Shown piece after piece: positions 11,864 to 24,866 of a DNA stretch of 64,000 nucleotides; position 1 is the stretch's first letter, and each line of letters opens with the position of its first letter. The DNA comes from Montifringilla adamsi (taxonomy: Eukaryota > Chordata > Aves > Passeriformes > Passeridae): positions 1,692,248-1,756,247 of the forward strand of contig JAGGNK010012114.1 in NCBI GenBank assembly GCA_017590115.1. The letters run 5' to 3'. Made by a program: the position numbers and the translations under genes. A model generated the notes under the pieces. That model ran no database searches. It was given only the letters and a program-made list of their open reading frames with translations, and had not been told where the DNA came from.

Positions 11864-14800
11864 TTTGCATCGATGAATGCCTTTCACATTCTTTTGGGAG
11901 GAAAAGCTTGTGTCTTCCAATAACTATTTTGTTCATTATACAAAGTGGAAGGCTTTAAAACAAAACAGTTCACAAGCCCATTTCCAGACTTCCCAGGTAT
12001 TGGACTGCGTGGTGGCTGGAATACACTAAAGGGAACTGTTAACATCCCCAAAGGCAGGCAATGTGACTGAATCCTGGAATTGGCAAGTCTTGGTGTATTT
12101 TCTCATAACTGAATTGCCATGGAAAAGGGTTGCTGTCAGCCTGCCCAACCTGTCATATCTTTTCCTGTTTTATTATTTTTTAAAAGTACTCCAAAATGAA
12201 AGTACATTGTTTCTGACAAGTGTGAGTTTTGGCATGCTCTGATTTGGTTTTAAGCATGAAACAGGCTCTGAAATATTAAATGCCAAGTATGAAGGTGATT
12301 TTGTTTGCTTGTTTTACTGCAAGAAAACTCAGTATATATCCTCTTTTTAGTTGTATTTATTTTAGGCTCATATAGGCTGTGATGATCAAGTCTTGACTAC
12401 TATTTTGAACTACTAGAATTTTTTAATAAGCTATAGCAGCTTTAGAGATATTTTGTGTCAGTACAGAAGCTGCAGGACAGGTTTTACTGTCTTATGGAGT
12501 AAGCCAGATTCTGTTCGCACAAAATGGCATTGCCACTCAAGGAGAAGCCAATAGCTGGGTGCAGGTAGCTGTCTTTGTTTTGTAGCTTAATGAGGGTCTC
12601 GGCAATAATGTAAATCCTCATCTAGCAGTACTGGAACTGCTTTCAAAGCGCAGGTGAAAAAATCCTTAACTTATTTCTGTGAATTACTTTCCATATCATT
12701 CTTATCGAAAGTTTTCAACATGCAGACATTAGTCGCAATTGCAAAACCCTTTATTCATACACTGTAAATTAAGTGTTTAAAATGTGACACTTTAAAACAG
12801 GTGAACAGTACTGCATGTAGAGAAAAAGGATGTTGTGACTTCTGCTGTGGTGATGTTTTCTGGTGGGCTGGCGTCTGAACATGCAGAGAACTGCAGAACT
12901 GAGGTCTCAGTGGGCACAAATTCAAATTGGAAAGAACATTTAGTCAGGAGGACTGAACAGTGAAATCGGGTACTTTCCATAAGATGATTGTATTTTTATT
13001 TTTGTGGATGCTGCTTCCTTGAAAAATGATGTTGTTTAGTTTGCCCACTTCACCAAGGGAAGGGCCTAGTGCCATTATCCTTTGGAAACAAGTATGCTTT
13101 GGAGAAACATTCCAAGACAGAGTAAACAGTGTATAAGCATAAAAAGAAAACAAGACGAAACATCTTTTCTTTTCCAACCCTTTAATGAAAGCAGTTCCTA
13201 TAAGCACTGGCAAATTAAGAATATTTAAAAAAAAAACAATAAAAAGGATAAAATCAGAGCTCCATTTTAAAGGCTGGCATGAGTTATGCAGGGCAGTGGT
13301 GCATGAGGAGAATGGTGAGATAATATTTCACCATCTCTTTTCTTGTTTTGCTGTTTAAAAATGTTATTTTTGAATCATCTTATTGTGCCACAAAACAATT
13401 TTTATACAGACCAGTACTTTACATTTATTTCACACATCAGTGACTCTTTTTTTTTGTGTTTTCCTACAAAGCACTTAGGTGATTATAACTGTGCAGCATC
13501 ACCAGTTGTTTCATTCCTTTGCCAAAGAGAGAAAACTAATGGACATTAAATGCATTAGGCAATAAAGAGAAGAAATAAAGAATTATCAAAGGTACTGAAA
13601 AACCTCTTGCATGAAAGGACAGAGAATAATTAGTGGAGCTTATCATTTTCTAATAAAGAAAAAAGCATTAAATTTGATTTGATTTGATTTGAAAAGTATA
13701 GGTGAATTTATGCTGTTAAAATTTGAAATCATGGCTCAAATGAATGAATTATTCACTTATTATTATCCACTTAGATTTAAAAAAAAAATTACCGCAAGCC
13801 ATCCTCAATCTAAATAAATTGTCTTTTAGAGGTAAGATAACTACAGCGTTTTTTTAAAAGGCTGAAAAGATATGGTAAGAAATTTGGATCTACAGGAAAA
13901 AGCAGAATTTTCAAAGCCATCCAGATTATGGGTATTGTTTTGAAAATCTAGAGTTGCTTCACTTAAGCATTTATTGCTAACACATCATAACTTTGTGTGT
14001 GTGTGTAATGAGCCAAGACTGTTTTGCAACTCCATGCCACAGAAGAAAATAATGGCTACTTTCCTGATAAAAAGACAGAAAATTCAGAGGACAATAAATT
14101 AATATACTTCAACTCATTTAAAGAACTATGTCAGGTAAATGTCCCAGAATCTTTTGCCAGCATCAAAATCAATAGCAGTTTTTTGTTTCTGGCTTCCAGG
14201 GTCAGGATTTTAGCTTTAGGGGCTTCTTGCTACGAAGACTTTACCCAAATTTACACAAAGGCACAGCAGACACAAAGATAAAATCCAAGGCCCTGAAGAA
14301 AGGAAAAGGTCATTTCAGTGGCACAAGAAAGCAGTTAGTCTCTATTTTGTTATGCTTTGTGACTAACAACAGCAGCACTGTAAACTGAACTTCTGCAATC
14401 CCCTCATTGAAATGCATGCTTGAGACAGAGAAATAACATCACTGGGAAGGCTAAGTAGCAGTATCCCACGTGGGAACTGAAGCACTCCATGGCTCTGCAT
14501 GGCACACTAGTGATAGAGCTGAGATCAGACCCTCTGGAGTGCTCCAGACACCAGCAAATAGTCTTTTGCTGCTTGTCAGAAGATTTTGTCCTCGTTTTCA
14601 AAGCAGAGTGTCTCCTTCCAGGAACAGCATATAGCTTATGCTCCAACAGAGCAAAGATAAAATGAAGTTGGTATAAAAATGATAATCTTTTGGCTACTGG
14701 TACCTTTCAACTTGCCAAGTTTGCCCAGCCCATTTTTTGATAAAATCCATCCCCGTAGTGTTTCCTGGTACTATACATCAACTTTTAAACAATGACAGGT

Positions 14801-17650
14801 TTGCGTTGCACCCAGAATTGTGAAAAAAATTCACACTTTGTGAAAATGCAGCAAATGAGCTATATAACAAACAGCCTTGGACATGCTGAAACAAAAAAAG
14901 CCTTGCATACATATTTCATCTCCTTAGAGCACTTCTGAAGTAGTCTTTAGTTCCTCCTGTTCTTTGCCTAATTTTTTTCCACAAACACACAGAGGCACAC
15001 TACTACTGTATATTGGCTTGTTTGCAGAGGTATAACTATAAAGTCTGGAAGTTGGGTGATTTTCTCTTTAAATATTAGTAACTAATAAAATAAATATATT
15101 TTAAAATTGTACAACTAAAAATTTTAAATATTTTTCAAGCCTGCAATATAGAACAGAAAATAATACTTGCATGAATTTCAAAGTATTTTGTGTTATTTTT
15201 TCCATATACCTGTCAGGCATCAATTACATTAGTGATGCACAGTACTTGCACTTTTTTATTATTGTTCCTAGAACAATTTTTAGATACAGAGATTGGATTC
15301 AGAGCTTGTGATATGAACAAAGATAAAAGACAAGAGTTTGGCAAAAGCTAACCCATAATTCAGATTCTTAATATCCGGTCTTCCTCTCAGTTGATCCTTT
15401 GTAAAATGTTTAACTGATTATCACTTGTAAAACCCTGACATTGCCCATTATAGTTTAGCTGTGATTTTCTGTAGGAATTCTTCTGATGAGTTGAGTTAGA
15501 AGTATTCCTCTCCACATTAGATAATAGGTGTTGTTCTCAAATGTATTTTGTACTGATGAAGTCACATATAGTTAATTCTTCTGGAGGAAAAGGATGCATT
15601 TTATGAAATCACTTTCAGCTTTTATAGTCCTTTCTTTTGTCTCCACCCCTCAGCCTGACCTAAAGGCTCTGTTCCCATGCTGGGCCATCACAAGAACACA
15701 TGGAGAGTCACTGTTGGAGACTGCTCCTGACAGAGCCTAGTGAGGAAAGAAACCCAGCTGAAACTGAGGTTGATGTAGCAGATCAAGGAGGGTGTTTGTT
15801 CTGCAGACACCTGGTGAGCAAGGGAAACATTATCCCCCTAAGAGAGACTCTGGCACAGAGACAGAGGCTGGCCATTCTTGCTGTTGAAAACTGGGATGGA
15901 TCTCAGAAATGGAGTTGGTTAACACGTCCGCCTCCAAGAGCTGCAGCTGCTCCTCCTGGCATCCTGAGATACTGCAGAGGAAGGGAATACAGAGGGATTG
16001 TTGGGAATCACTGCTAACGTACCATTTAGCAGTTACTTCCTCAATGCAGATAATCATCCGGGATCTAGCATGTTCTTCTCCACAACGAGGTTCAGGGGTT
16101 CTCTTTGTACATGCTCAGCATTTTAAGAAATCTGAATCTATATTCTTGGAAGCAGCATCTGTGGGACCTTCATTGGCCCTACCTGTGTTCTCATTCACCA
16201 CAGGAACCCCAGCTTCCACTCCTCTCTTCAGTAAGGAAATGGGGCAGAAATTAGGAAGGCTGTCTTTTAAATGTATCTTTTCACTGCCCTTTAAAATAAT
16301 ACTCAGCTTGGGGTTTCCTGTAGGTATTTAGGTGAACTGCATTACCAGGATAAAAATCTCTACTCTCCTGTACAATGCAAGCCTTTTCTCTTTGTCATTA
16401 CTGCAGAAAATGTGCTGTGTTTCTAGTAGCAGCTGAGACCTTGTAGAAGCAAATAACTGGTGCATGTAAGAAACAGGGGAAATTGGGTCATCTTTGATTC
16501 TACCCAGTTGCTAAAAGAGGAGGTACTTCTTTAAATGCAATTTTGTACTGGCTTGCATCAAGCTGCAGTATGTCACATCAGATATTTACAGTAGTTTATG
16601 TACTGAAAAAGATGAGGTGAATTCAAGGTCAGGAGGATTCTGTAAATGCTATTCCTGCTGTTCTCTGTAATCCCACATGCATGTGTGGGGAATAGTCCAA
16701 TTTCTTTCTACACTTGTGTGTACTCACACTGGGCCCTACCTAAGCGGGTGCTCAGCACCTGCAGACATTGGCAGATGCCTAACACCTTCCCCCAATCCAT
16801 TACTTCTCCATAGTAAGTAGATAAAACCTTATAACAATACCTTCCAGCCCAGCCACGGCTCTTACAAAGATCCCGTCTAGATTTGACTTCTGTGGCTCAT
16901 TGCTGATTTTGGCCATTAATTTCTTCCTTGTTACAAAACACTTCATAAAGGCTGGGAAGTCTGCAGATCCAGTAAGTTAGATACTCAGGGAGAAAAAACA
17001 CATGATATAACTATGCACCACCTGCACCGGAAAGACAGCCTGGTGGTTATAATTAATCAATATCCCAAAGGTGACTGTGGTCTTCTGCCTTTGACAAAAT
17101 ACATGGCTTCAGCCAAAGTCTGATCTAAATTACATGCACAGAAATCAAAAACAATTTCACTGCTTTCTCTGATATAAACAAGACCAAAGTTCAGGCTTTA
17201 GTTTCTTTCCTTTTTTTCCTCTCCAAAATATGATATTCCACCAAGTTTCTGATCCATAGAAATTCTGAGTCTGTGGCATACACAGATATACACAATGAAA
17301 TCCTACCCACCAAGATTTGTCAATATTTAAAGTATATCTGCTGAAACTTAAAGCAGGATAATATAAACATGGTCAGATATATAGACAATAAATAAAAATA
17401 GGAGGGAGGGGAAAAAAACAGATGGAAGGGCTTGAAGAAGATAAAATATGGAATCCAAAAGGCTCACCTTCATGAGTAGTATGTCTTTTATTTTTGACAC
17501 CCAGGTTTTTAAACAAATGTAGCTTGGGCAGCAAGAGACTTGAGCCTTCTTGACACTACACTGACGAGCATGATGTGTATTTCCCCTTCTTAGGAAAAGT
17601 AACCTAAGGACCATTATAGTCCTTCAATATATTTCAAAACTTGGGAACCC

Positions 17651-18540
17651 AAATCTCTTAAAGATTTTCATCCAATCCTTTGTGACTGGTCACTGTGAAT
17701 CTCCCATGTGTGCCCGGTCTGCAGCAGGCTGTGGATACCTGGCAGGGTTGTCAGGGAGACCAGCACGCAGTAGAAATCACTTCTGTCACCATGTGCATTA
17801 CTCAGTGAGCGGGGCAGCCAAGTGGTGACACAGCGGTGGCAATTCTGGGCATGGGAAGCTGCCACTGAGCCAAGGAGCTCCTCTGTGCAGCCTGTGGGTG
17901 GTACACAGCAGGAAGGAGTGACGTGGGAAAGGGCTGGAAGCTGCTGACAGTTCCCATGTTCCACCCAGCAACTCCCAAATTTGCTCCTTCTCCCAAGCAC
18001 CTCCCACCTCTCTTTCCCCAGGTGGAAGCACGTCAGGCAAGATGCATCCTCCCAGGCACAGGGCTGCTGTAATGTTGGATAGCTGGGAAGAGGGTGGTAC
18101 CGGTTCCCTTAACGGGTGGCCTTGCCTCTGAGCTGTTTTCATCAAACCCAGATGGGTTTGATGAAAACAGCATGGTCCTGGTGCTTTTTTTCCACATGGG
18201 TCTGTGTCTGGGCCCCAAGGCTAGGGAGTCACAGACCATGAGTAGCACTGTGACACAGTGCTGAGACTTGCTTGTCAGACTGTGGTCTCTTCTCATGAGA
18301 GTCTGTCAGACAGTCGGACTTAGAAAGGAAATGGTCTTCATCTCTCTCACTGACAGTGCTTCAGCTCTTGTCACAGCCAGCAGAAGCAACCTGCTAAGGT
18401 TCCCGGTGTTGCCTCTGGGAACAAATCTTAACTTGAAAATCATGAGTCCTCTCGAGGTACAGCCTGGTCAGAAGGCAGACAGTGACTTCCCCTGAGCCCC
18501 TAGAGTGTGACTAGGACTGTGACTGGGCCTGAGAGAGCAC
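17651..18540. other. GC-richer non-coding patch
   Basis: Several overlapping minus-strand frames (17668-18296) come from base composition and carry no recognisable domain. The perfect palindrome at 18132-18171 lies here. This could be an old unrecognised repeat or a conserved non-coding segment. Confidence 0.4.
18132..18171. repeat. Perfect 40-bp palindrome (19-bp arms, 2-bp centre)
   Basis: The left arm GCTGTTTTCATCAAACCCA (18132-18150) is followed by GA and then its exact reverse complement (18153-18171). No mismatch occurs, and complementarity ends abruptly at both outer ends. It lies in a GC-richer stretch with no recognised gene. Confidence 0.97.
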
Positions 18541-21500
18541 ATTTTGTGGGGTTTATGTCCTCCTTTTAAAATTTTATTTTTTTATTTTTTGAAAACAAAA
18601 GAGAAGAATAGGAAACAAAAACCAAAACCATAATTATAGCCAAAAGTGCAAATAATAGTATACCAGAAAGCTAAGTTCCTAAATGTTAAGAAAATGCTGT
18701 GCAGCATGTCAGATGAATGTGTTTATAGCATTTTCTGAATTGTTCTCATACAGCATAAGGATCCTGACACATGGTGCTTTGAGAAACTATTAAAGGATTC
18801 CTTCTTGAGCAGGGGCCTCTGGGAGTCAGGAGGAATGATGGGAGTGAACTGTCTTCTCCTTGGTACATTGCTACATTCCCACTGCTTCCTACACTGGTCT
18901 GTGGTGGGTGCATCTTTCACTCCAGACATGTGACAGGAGTGTGAGTAGCAGGTATTAGATAAATAGTACTGAGGAATAAAAGACCTGGGATTGAGCAGGT
19001 TGCTTAACAGATTTCTCAAGCAACAGTACTACTATGAGCAGAAGCAACCATTTGTGTTCTCCATAATCCCTGTTTGGGAATGCATTTGCAAAGACCTGAT
19101 TCTCATCAGCATTACAGAAAACACAAAAGACTGTACATAGTCATACTGGTCTATCTGCATCTGACTTTTTCTAGAACTGGTTTGCAACATTAAATACTCA
19201 TTTCAGCTTCTACATTGTCTGCTATAGTTCAGAAGATCAGGCTTCCTGCAGACTTCAAGTTCCTAGCAAACCACGGAGTCAGGTTAGAGTGAACCATTTC
19301 TTGGAGGTTAGAGTGGGCAGAGGAAAACAGGACTGAGCTGTGGCGTTGCACTCCAGCAATCAGTTTCATCAGCTTTAGAGTAGTGGCAATGAGCCTTGCC
19401 TGGCAAGGGCTCTAAGCCTGAACCAATGGCTGGTTTTAAAGAACTTGGAGAGTCCTGAAGAGAAGGTGCAGGGCTACTGCAAAGTATCACTCTTCTGAGA
19501 GGCTGCCAGATGCCTTAGCAGTCTGTGTGGAGTTCCTAGTAGCTCTCTTGATTCTTAGTTTCATCCTGGGGAACTCTCCAGTTACTTCAGTACCCAGAAG
19601 CCCAGAAGAGAACTTGATGTCCACTACAACTCACTTTCTCAATATATTTCTCTATGCATATACAGATAATCAGGACACATCATAAGAGTAGTTTATGGCT
19701 ATGAACAACTTCTCTCCATATATCCTTTGTGCCCTTCACATGCCTTTTCACATAAACTCTTTGTTTAAGTCTTTTTAGAAGGACTTTTATTCTAGTCCAA
19801 TGTCAAGTAATTTCACTCCTCTTTAAGCTGTACATTTATGTACAAAAAGAGCTGGAAATTAGTGTTAGCCACTAGGAGACGTGATCTTGAAGTCATACTG
19901 CAGAAGGAGGTCATAGTTTTGAAGGAAGCTGATTAATTGCAGATAGAGCAGACCTTTTGAAACCTTAACCACATGAGAATATTTACTTCATGTTGACTCA
20001 TATGTAAAACCTGCTTAGAACAGCACTTGAGAAGAAATTTCTGGTCAGATGTCATTCTTTCAACATACAGAAATAAAGAAAATATCTGAGGTGTGTTTCT
20101 AGATGCAATCTGGTCACAGCTACAAGACACTGTTCAGTCTGAGATGACTGCAATAGTACTTGGTAAATTCCAAAGACACAAGAAGGATCCAGAGATGGAA
20201 AGAATGCCAGACTCTCACACGTGGAATTTGCATTATTTTAGTGAATAGAATCACCTTCAGTATTGAGACTTATTTTCCATGCAAGTCAGACCTATGAAAG
20301 ACTAAATCATAATGCTATTGGATTACAAGAGTTCAGCAATTTCAAATTAGGAGAAGTGCTTATATTGCCACCTGCTGGGCTTCATTGCTTCACAAGCACA
20401 CAAGACAGCCAAGAAAGCACACTGTTTCTCAAGTGCCTCTTGCAGATACGGGGTTGCCAATAATTTAATGTCGAATGAACAAAGAGAGTCACAGGAAAAA
20501 AAAAAAAAAACACTTAAAAAAACCTATCAGTGTTAATGTGCTTGGAATTCCAGCAGACTACTTCTCACTAATCCCCAAACCCCTCTTCAGAAAACTAACT
20601 ATACAAGTTGTTTTTTGTTAAAATACAAGTAAATCCATTTTTAAGGTCCATGTTTGGTCACTCTTACCACGTGTGAATGTACGTATTTACAAGACAGGAC
20701 AAAAATATATTTGACATACTGAATAGGGGGGCTGATCTGCTGCAGTGCGGTATCTACTGCAAAGACAGGGTAACAATAAGTATTTGAACCCTTTTAAATA
20801 GAATAATTTACATCTCTTCTATGCTGTTTTAGTCGCTTCTGTTGTTGTACAAATACTGTAGAGGGCCATGTCTGCTACTGTGAGACTGTATCAGGTTCCA
20901 GCTGTAGTCAACTGAGTCAGTGCAGTGCATTGTTTAGTCCTGTTTTATGCAATGCAGTTCATCTACAAGATGATGTAGCATAATTGGTGTAAATTTGAGT
21001 GATAGCCCAAATTGGTGACAAGTCTGCAGCAAGAAAATTGCTTCCTGAACACCTTTTCTCTCTTTAGATTTAGAAAAGTCATGAGAATGGGAACTAGTAG
21101 AAAATTGCTGCATATGAGACTTTGCAAATTAAGAGTCATACGTTCTGTGAAAAACATATTCTTTCTTCCACAAAAAAAGATCTTAGGAAACAAGTGAAAC
21201 TGAATCTAAGAACACAGAATATTTGGGGGATTTTTAAATCTAAAAATTCTTTGGATGAAATAAAAAATGAGGTGGGAAGAATACTTTTAAAAATTCAAAA
21301 TCAAAGTAAAAATTGTGGTTTGGCCCTTTACTTCTACTCCTAAACAGATTTTGGTCCCTTTATCATTATGCTATTGAACAGGGACAAACAACTTCCCAAA
21401 ACTAGCAAAAGACCCAACCCTAAAAATGCTTGGTTTTCACCTGTGTATTTGCTTTATTCTTTCCACTTCCAGGTCAGAGGATTTATGGCTGTTTAATCAA

Positions 21501-24333
21501 GTTTTTCTTGGAAAACCTGTGATTGAAAAAAGTGCTTCACATGTATGTTTGGCATTCATCAAAGGATTCTAACCCTCTATTTCTCTTAGACTTTAGGTGA
21601 TGCGCTCTGAGAAATGCAACATGAGTGGAAATAGCTGGGGTTTTTTTAAGGCAGTTCAGCCACGTGCAGCTCAGAGCAAGGGACATCACGCATGCTGCAA
21701 AATCTGTCTGTGAATAGAATGTGTTAGCTTATTTGGATCATCACAGTTAGAATGCTTTCAAGGTCAGAACGTGGTGAGCTGATCTTAGCTGGATGTTTAA
21801 ATGCAGTGTTGCAGCTGTAGCATGGCAGTGTGGTTGGACAGCTTCAGTTGCAGTTTCTCCTCTCAGAAAGGCAAAAACCTCCTCACTGACCCAAGCAGAA
21901 CAGATCAGAAACATCTGTATTACCACAATGTGGAAAAGCACTGGGTATGTTCTGTAACTCTGCTCTCAACAGCTGGTATCCTTTTCCTGCCCTTTATTCA
22001 TGACAAACATCTTGCTTGCATTGGAGACTGCCACTCCCAATACTAGCTAAGCTGGGTTTTCATAGCCATTTTCACTAATGAGAGGAGTGATACTTTGACA
22101 TACCTTCATGTCGATTTTATCCATAGAAAATATCTGTACATGGTTTTGCAAGGGCTAGTTCAGTTTGCTAGGATATTGCAGCTTTTGGATGACAAAAGAA
22201 CGGCTACTTTATATGATTGTTTGAAACTAATTACTTATATCAGTGTACTTTACTGTACAACATTTTATTATATGATTTTATTTAAATTAATGAAAACACA
22301 GGATGAAAATAAATTTGAAAAGAGAATACAAAAGTCTACCCCATAAGTGAGCCAATTAAGTCACAAGCAAAACAACCATCTACAAAGAGAGGTGTTGTCA
22401 ACAGGTTTTGGGCACGAAAAAAATGCAGACTCAAACTGTGGATAATAGAGACAGATGGAGGCTATAAACTGGATTAAGGACACTCTCAAGAAACAGCAGA
22501 AACAGAAAAAGGGCTGTGTTTTATTAAACTTTGACTTCAAATAACTGAGTTTATCTTTCCATTTATTTCAGGCTGGATTGCTGGAACTGTGAGGGTCAGA
22601 GTTGTCCTCCCTGATCTTTTTTGGAGTGCTGTGAAACTCCTAGGATTGCCTAGAACACACTGACATTTAGTGTGCCCCCTAGACTAGGAAGTTAGTCTGT
22701 AGTCACTGAATAAGGACCTTGGGACTTATGTTACCAACTCCCCTTCTCCACAGACAAATTTTCCCTTAGAATAGCAGACTACTAATATTTGAGAGGATCA
22801 CTCTCTATTCTCTCTGGCATTCAGGTCAGCTTCACAGACCAAACTGAATGGAAAACACTAGAGAACCTGCTGAAATTTTTCCACAGACTTTTTCAAAGAG
22901 CCAAGACAAGATGACAAGGGTGTCCTCCCTTGTCTTTTCAGAAGTCTAAATTTTGCTAAAGCTGATATTCTGGAAGTTGCACCAGGTATTTTTAGTGCCA
23001 CATCAATGAGGAATCTGGTATCTAGTCTGCTATGTTACCTACATGAGATGAAGTTTGTAAAACATTCTTGGGATCCTGGGCATGTCAAGGTAAAGTATGC
23101 AAAAGTGGAGTTCCGTGGGTGCTCACTTCCACCCTTGTTTATGAAAATTCAGAGCTGAAATATGGCATGCATGATAGATCAAACAGCCTCTCTATCTTGT
23201 CTTTGAGAAGCTGAACAGACTGGGCCTCTTTATTCTCGTAGCCTCAACTATGATTTTCAAGATGCATACTCCTTCTGCATCTTATCTTCCACGTAATAAA
23301 ATGTAAACATTTCATATTAAGGGATTAAAAACCCTCCATGTGGCTCTGCTGTATCCAGATTATGGTTTTGTAACGTGGAGTGCAGCACGTGATCCATCTT
23401 TCTGACTCTGGTTTCTTCCACCCTGCACACATTTTGCAGCCTCATGGCAATACACTGAGAAGTTTAACTATTCTCCAAGAGGAATACAAAGATACCTCTG
23501 TCTGAATGCATCAAGTAAGTCTAAATGGTAGCGCAGAGGACACAGGGAGGAAAACAACTACAGGGAAAGCCATGGTGGCTAACAAACCAGCATTTGTTGC
23601 AAAGAGGGAGTAGACTGGAGAAAGAGGTCTTGGAAACCTGCTTTTATCACAAGCTGTATCTGGCAGAGCCCTTATTTTACATCTTTCCAGTCTTTAAACC
23701 TGATATAAATAGACGGCAGTAAGTATGACGTGTTTTGAAATGGATGTATTACAACAATAAAGTGTGAAACTAACCTGAAACAACCAGTTTCCCAACTATT
23801 TAGATTTACAAGTCCTGTGAGCTAACTTAGGTAAATCTTTTTTCCCTTGAAGGTGCCAGAGAAAGCAAGGAAAGCAAAGCACTTAATTGTTTTGAAATCA
23901 ATCTCCTCTTTCTGACGAGACTGGCAGCTTATCTTCTATTTGAGAATATCTTAAAATTTAAAATCTTAAAAATTTTTTGTCCAGAGATCTCTCACTGCTG
24001 CTCTAAATACCTCCTTATCACAATCTGACTTGGCAGTCTGATTCAGTTTCCAAAGACAGGTACAAATTGAAATTTTCACTCAATTGAATTCACTCAATTG
24101 AAACACTCTTACCTTAAGAAGCCGTGCTATTTACATGTTTCACAGGGGAGGGCATACATTCTTGGAGAGATGGCATTGTTTTTAAAATACATGCATCTTC
24201 CTGTTTCTTCTTTTTATTTGCTAACTTTGAGTTCTTGAATATCTACCCCAGAGATACTACTAATTATAGCAACACACTACAAACAGGTCCCCAGGCAGAT
24301 CATGCATTCGAGCCTGGAGCGTGAAACCACTAG
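18541..24333. other. Gene-poor DNA, nothing recognised
   Basis: Ordinary AT-rich sequence with scattered short frames and no domain, repeat family or RNA gene that I can support. Confidence 0.5.
24074..24104. repeat. Short tandem duplication of CACTCAATTGAA
   Basis: CACTCAATTGAA, a two-base spacer and CACTCAATTGAA again; each contains the palindrome TCAATTGA. Confidence 0.8.
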
Positions 24334-24861
24334 AAGGCTGACAAAGGATGATGTTGGGATGGGTTCTTGTTTGAAAATCCAAATGCTGGTTTATTGAAAA
24401 ACAGGATACAGCTTCAAATATAGTCCACGGACAAGAACCAGGATGGCTTCAGGGTCCAGGATTATCTGCTGGGTAAGAAGGGATGGTCCAGAGGGTTAGG
24501 GCCCAATGGGAGTAGGGTGAAAGAGGTGTTAGGGGCAGGGAGAGCAAAGGAGGTGTTAGGGTCAGGGAGAGCCATTGGGGATTGACAGGGTGGAGCAATG
24601 CAGTGAAACAGGACCAATGGGGATTCAGGGAAGGGAGAACATTCTAGAGGATATACATCAACAGAAATGGGGGCTGAACAGGGGTGGTCAGAGCCAACAG
24701 GCCAATGGGACAACAGAACTCTGAGAGAATTAACATATGAACACAAATGGGAAGCCTGTGGGAAAGAGGCTTCTGTAACCCTAACCTTGAGATGTATTAC
24801 GTATTGCAACCTTTCAAAGGTCAAGGGATGATTTTAGTTAAGTGGTCCTTGGGTCTCCACA
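24334..24861 (-). mobile_element. Possible solo LTR of an endogenous retrovirus
   Basis: A 528-bp block whose minus strand begins TGTGGAGACCC and carries a poly(A) signal followed by a U5-like stretch (CAATAAACCAGCATTTGG). The 5-mer ACTAG flanks it on both sides (24329-24333 and 24862-24866), as a target-site duplication would. Against this, its far end reads ...CAGCCTT instead of the usual CA. Inside is a 22-base G-rich direct repeat with 27-bp period (24524-24545, 24551-24572). A 120-codon open frame at 24462-24824 (minus) is a repeat by-product. No gag, pol or env sequence is present. Confidence 0.45.
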
Positions 24862-24866
24862 ACTAG

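Larger units (their letters stand above)
5011..17650. other. Gene-poor AT-rich DNA
   Basis: Contains simple repeats, homopolymers and the assembly gap. Locally GC-richer patches at about 8860-9120 and 10970-11250 show no coding pattern that I can recognise. Frames such as 10700-10960 and 15909-16331 look random. Confidence 0.5.

Noticed and set aside
24490..24800. GTTAGGG and CCCTAA motifs suggesting an interstitial telomere
   Set aside because: Only isolated single copies inside a G-rich repeat, never in tandem.
24462..24824. 120-codon minus frame with PNTSF repeats
   Set aside because: It lies wholly inside the LTR-like block, and its repeats come from the 27-bp DNA duplication there.
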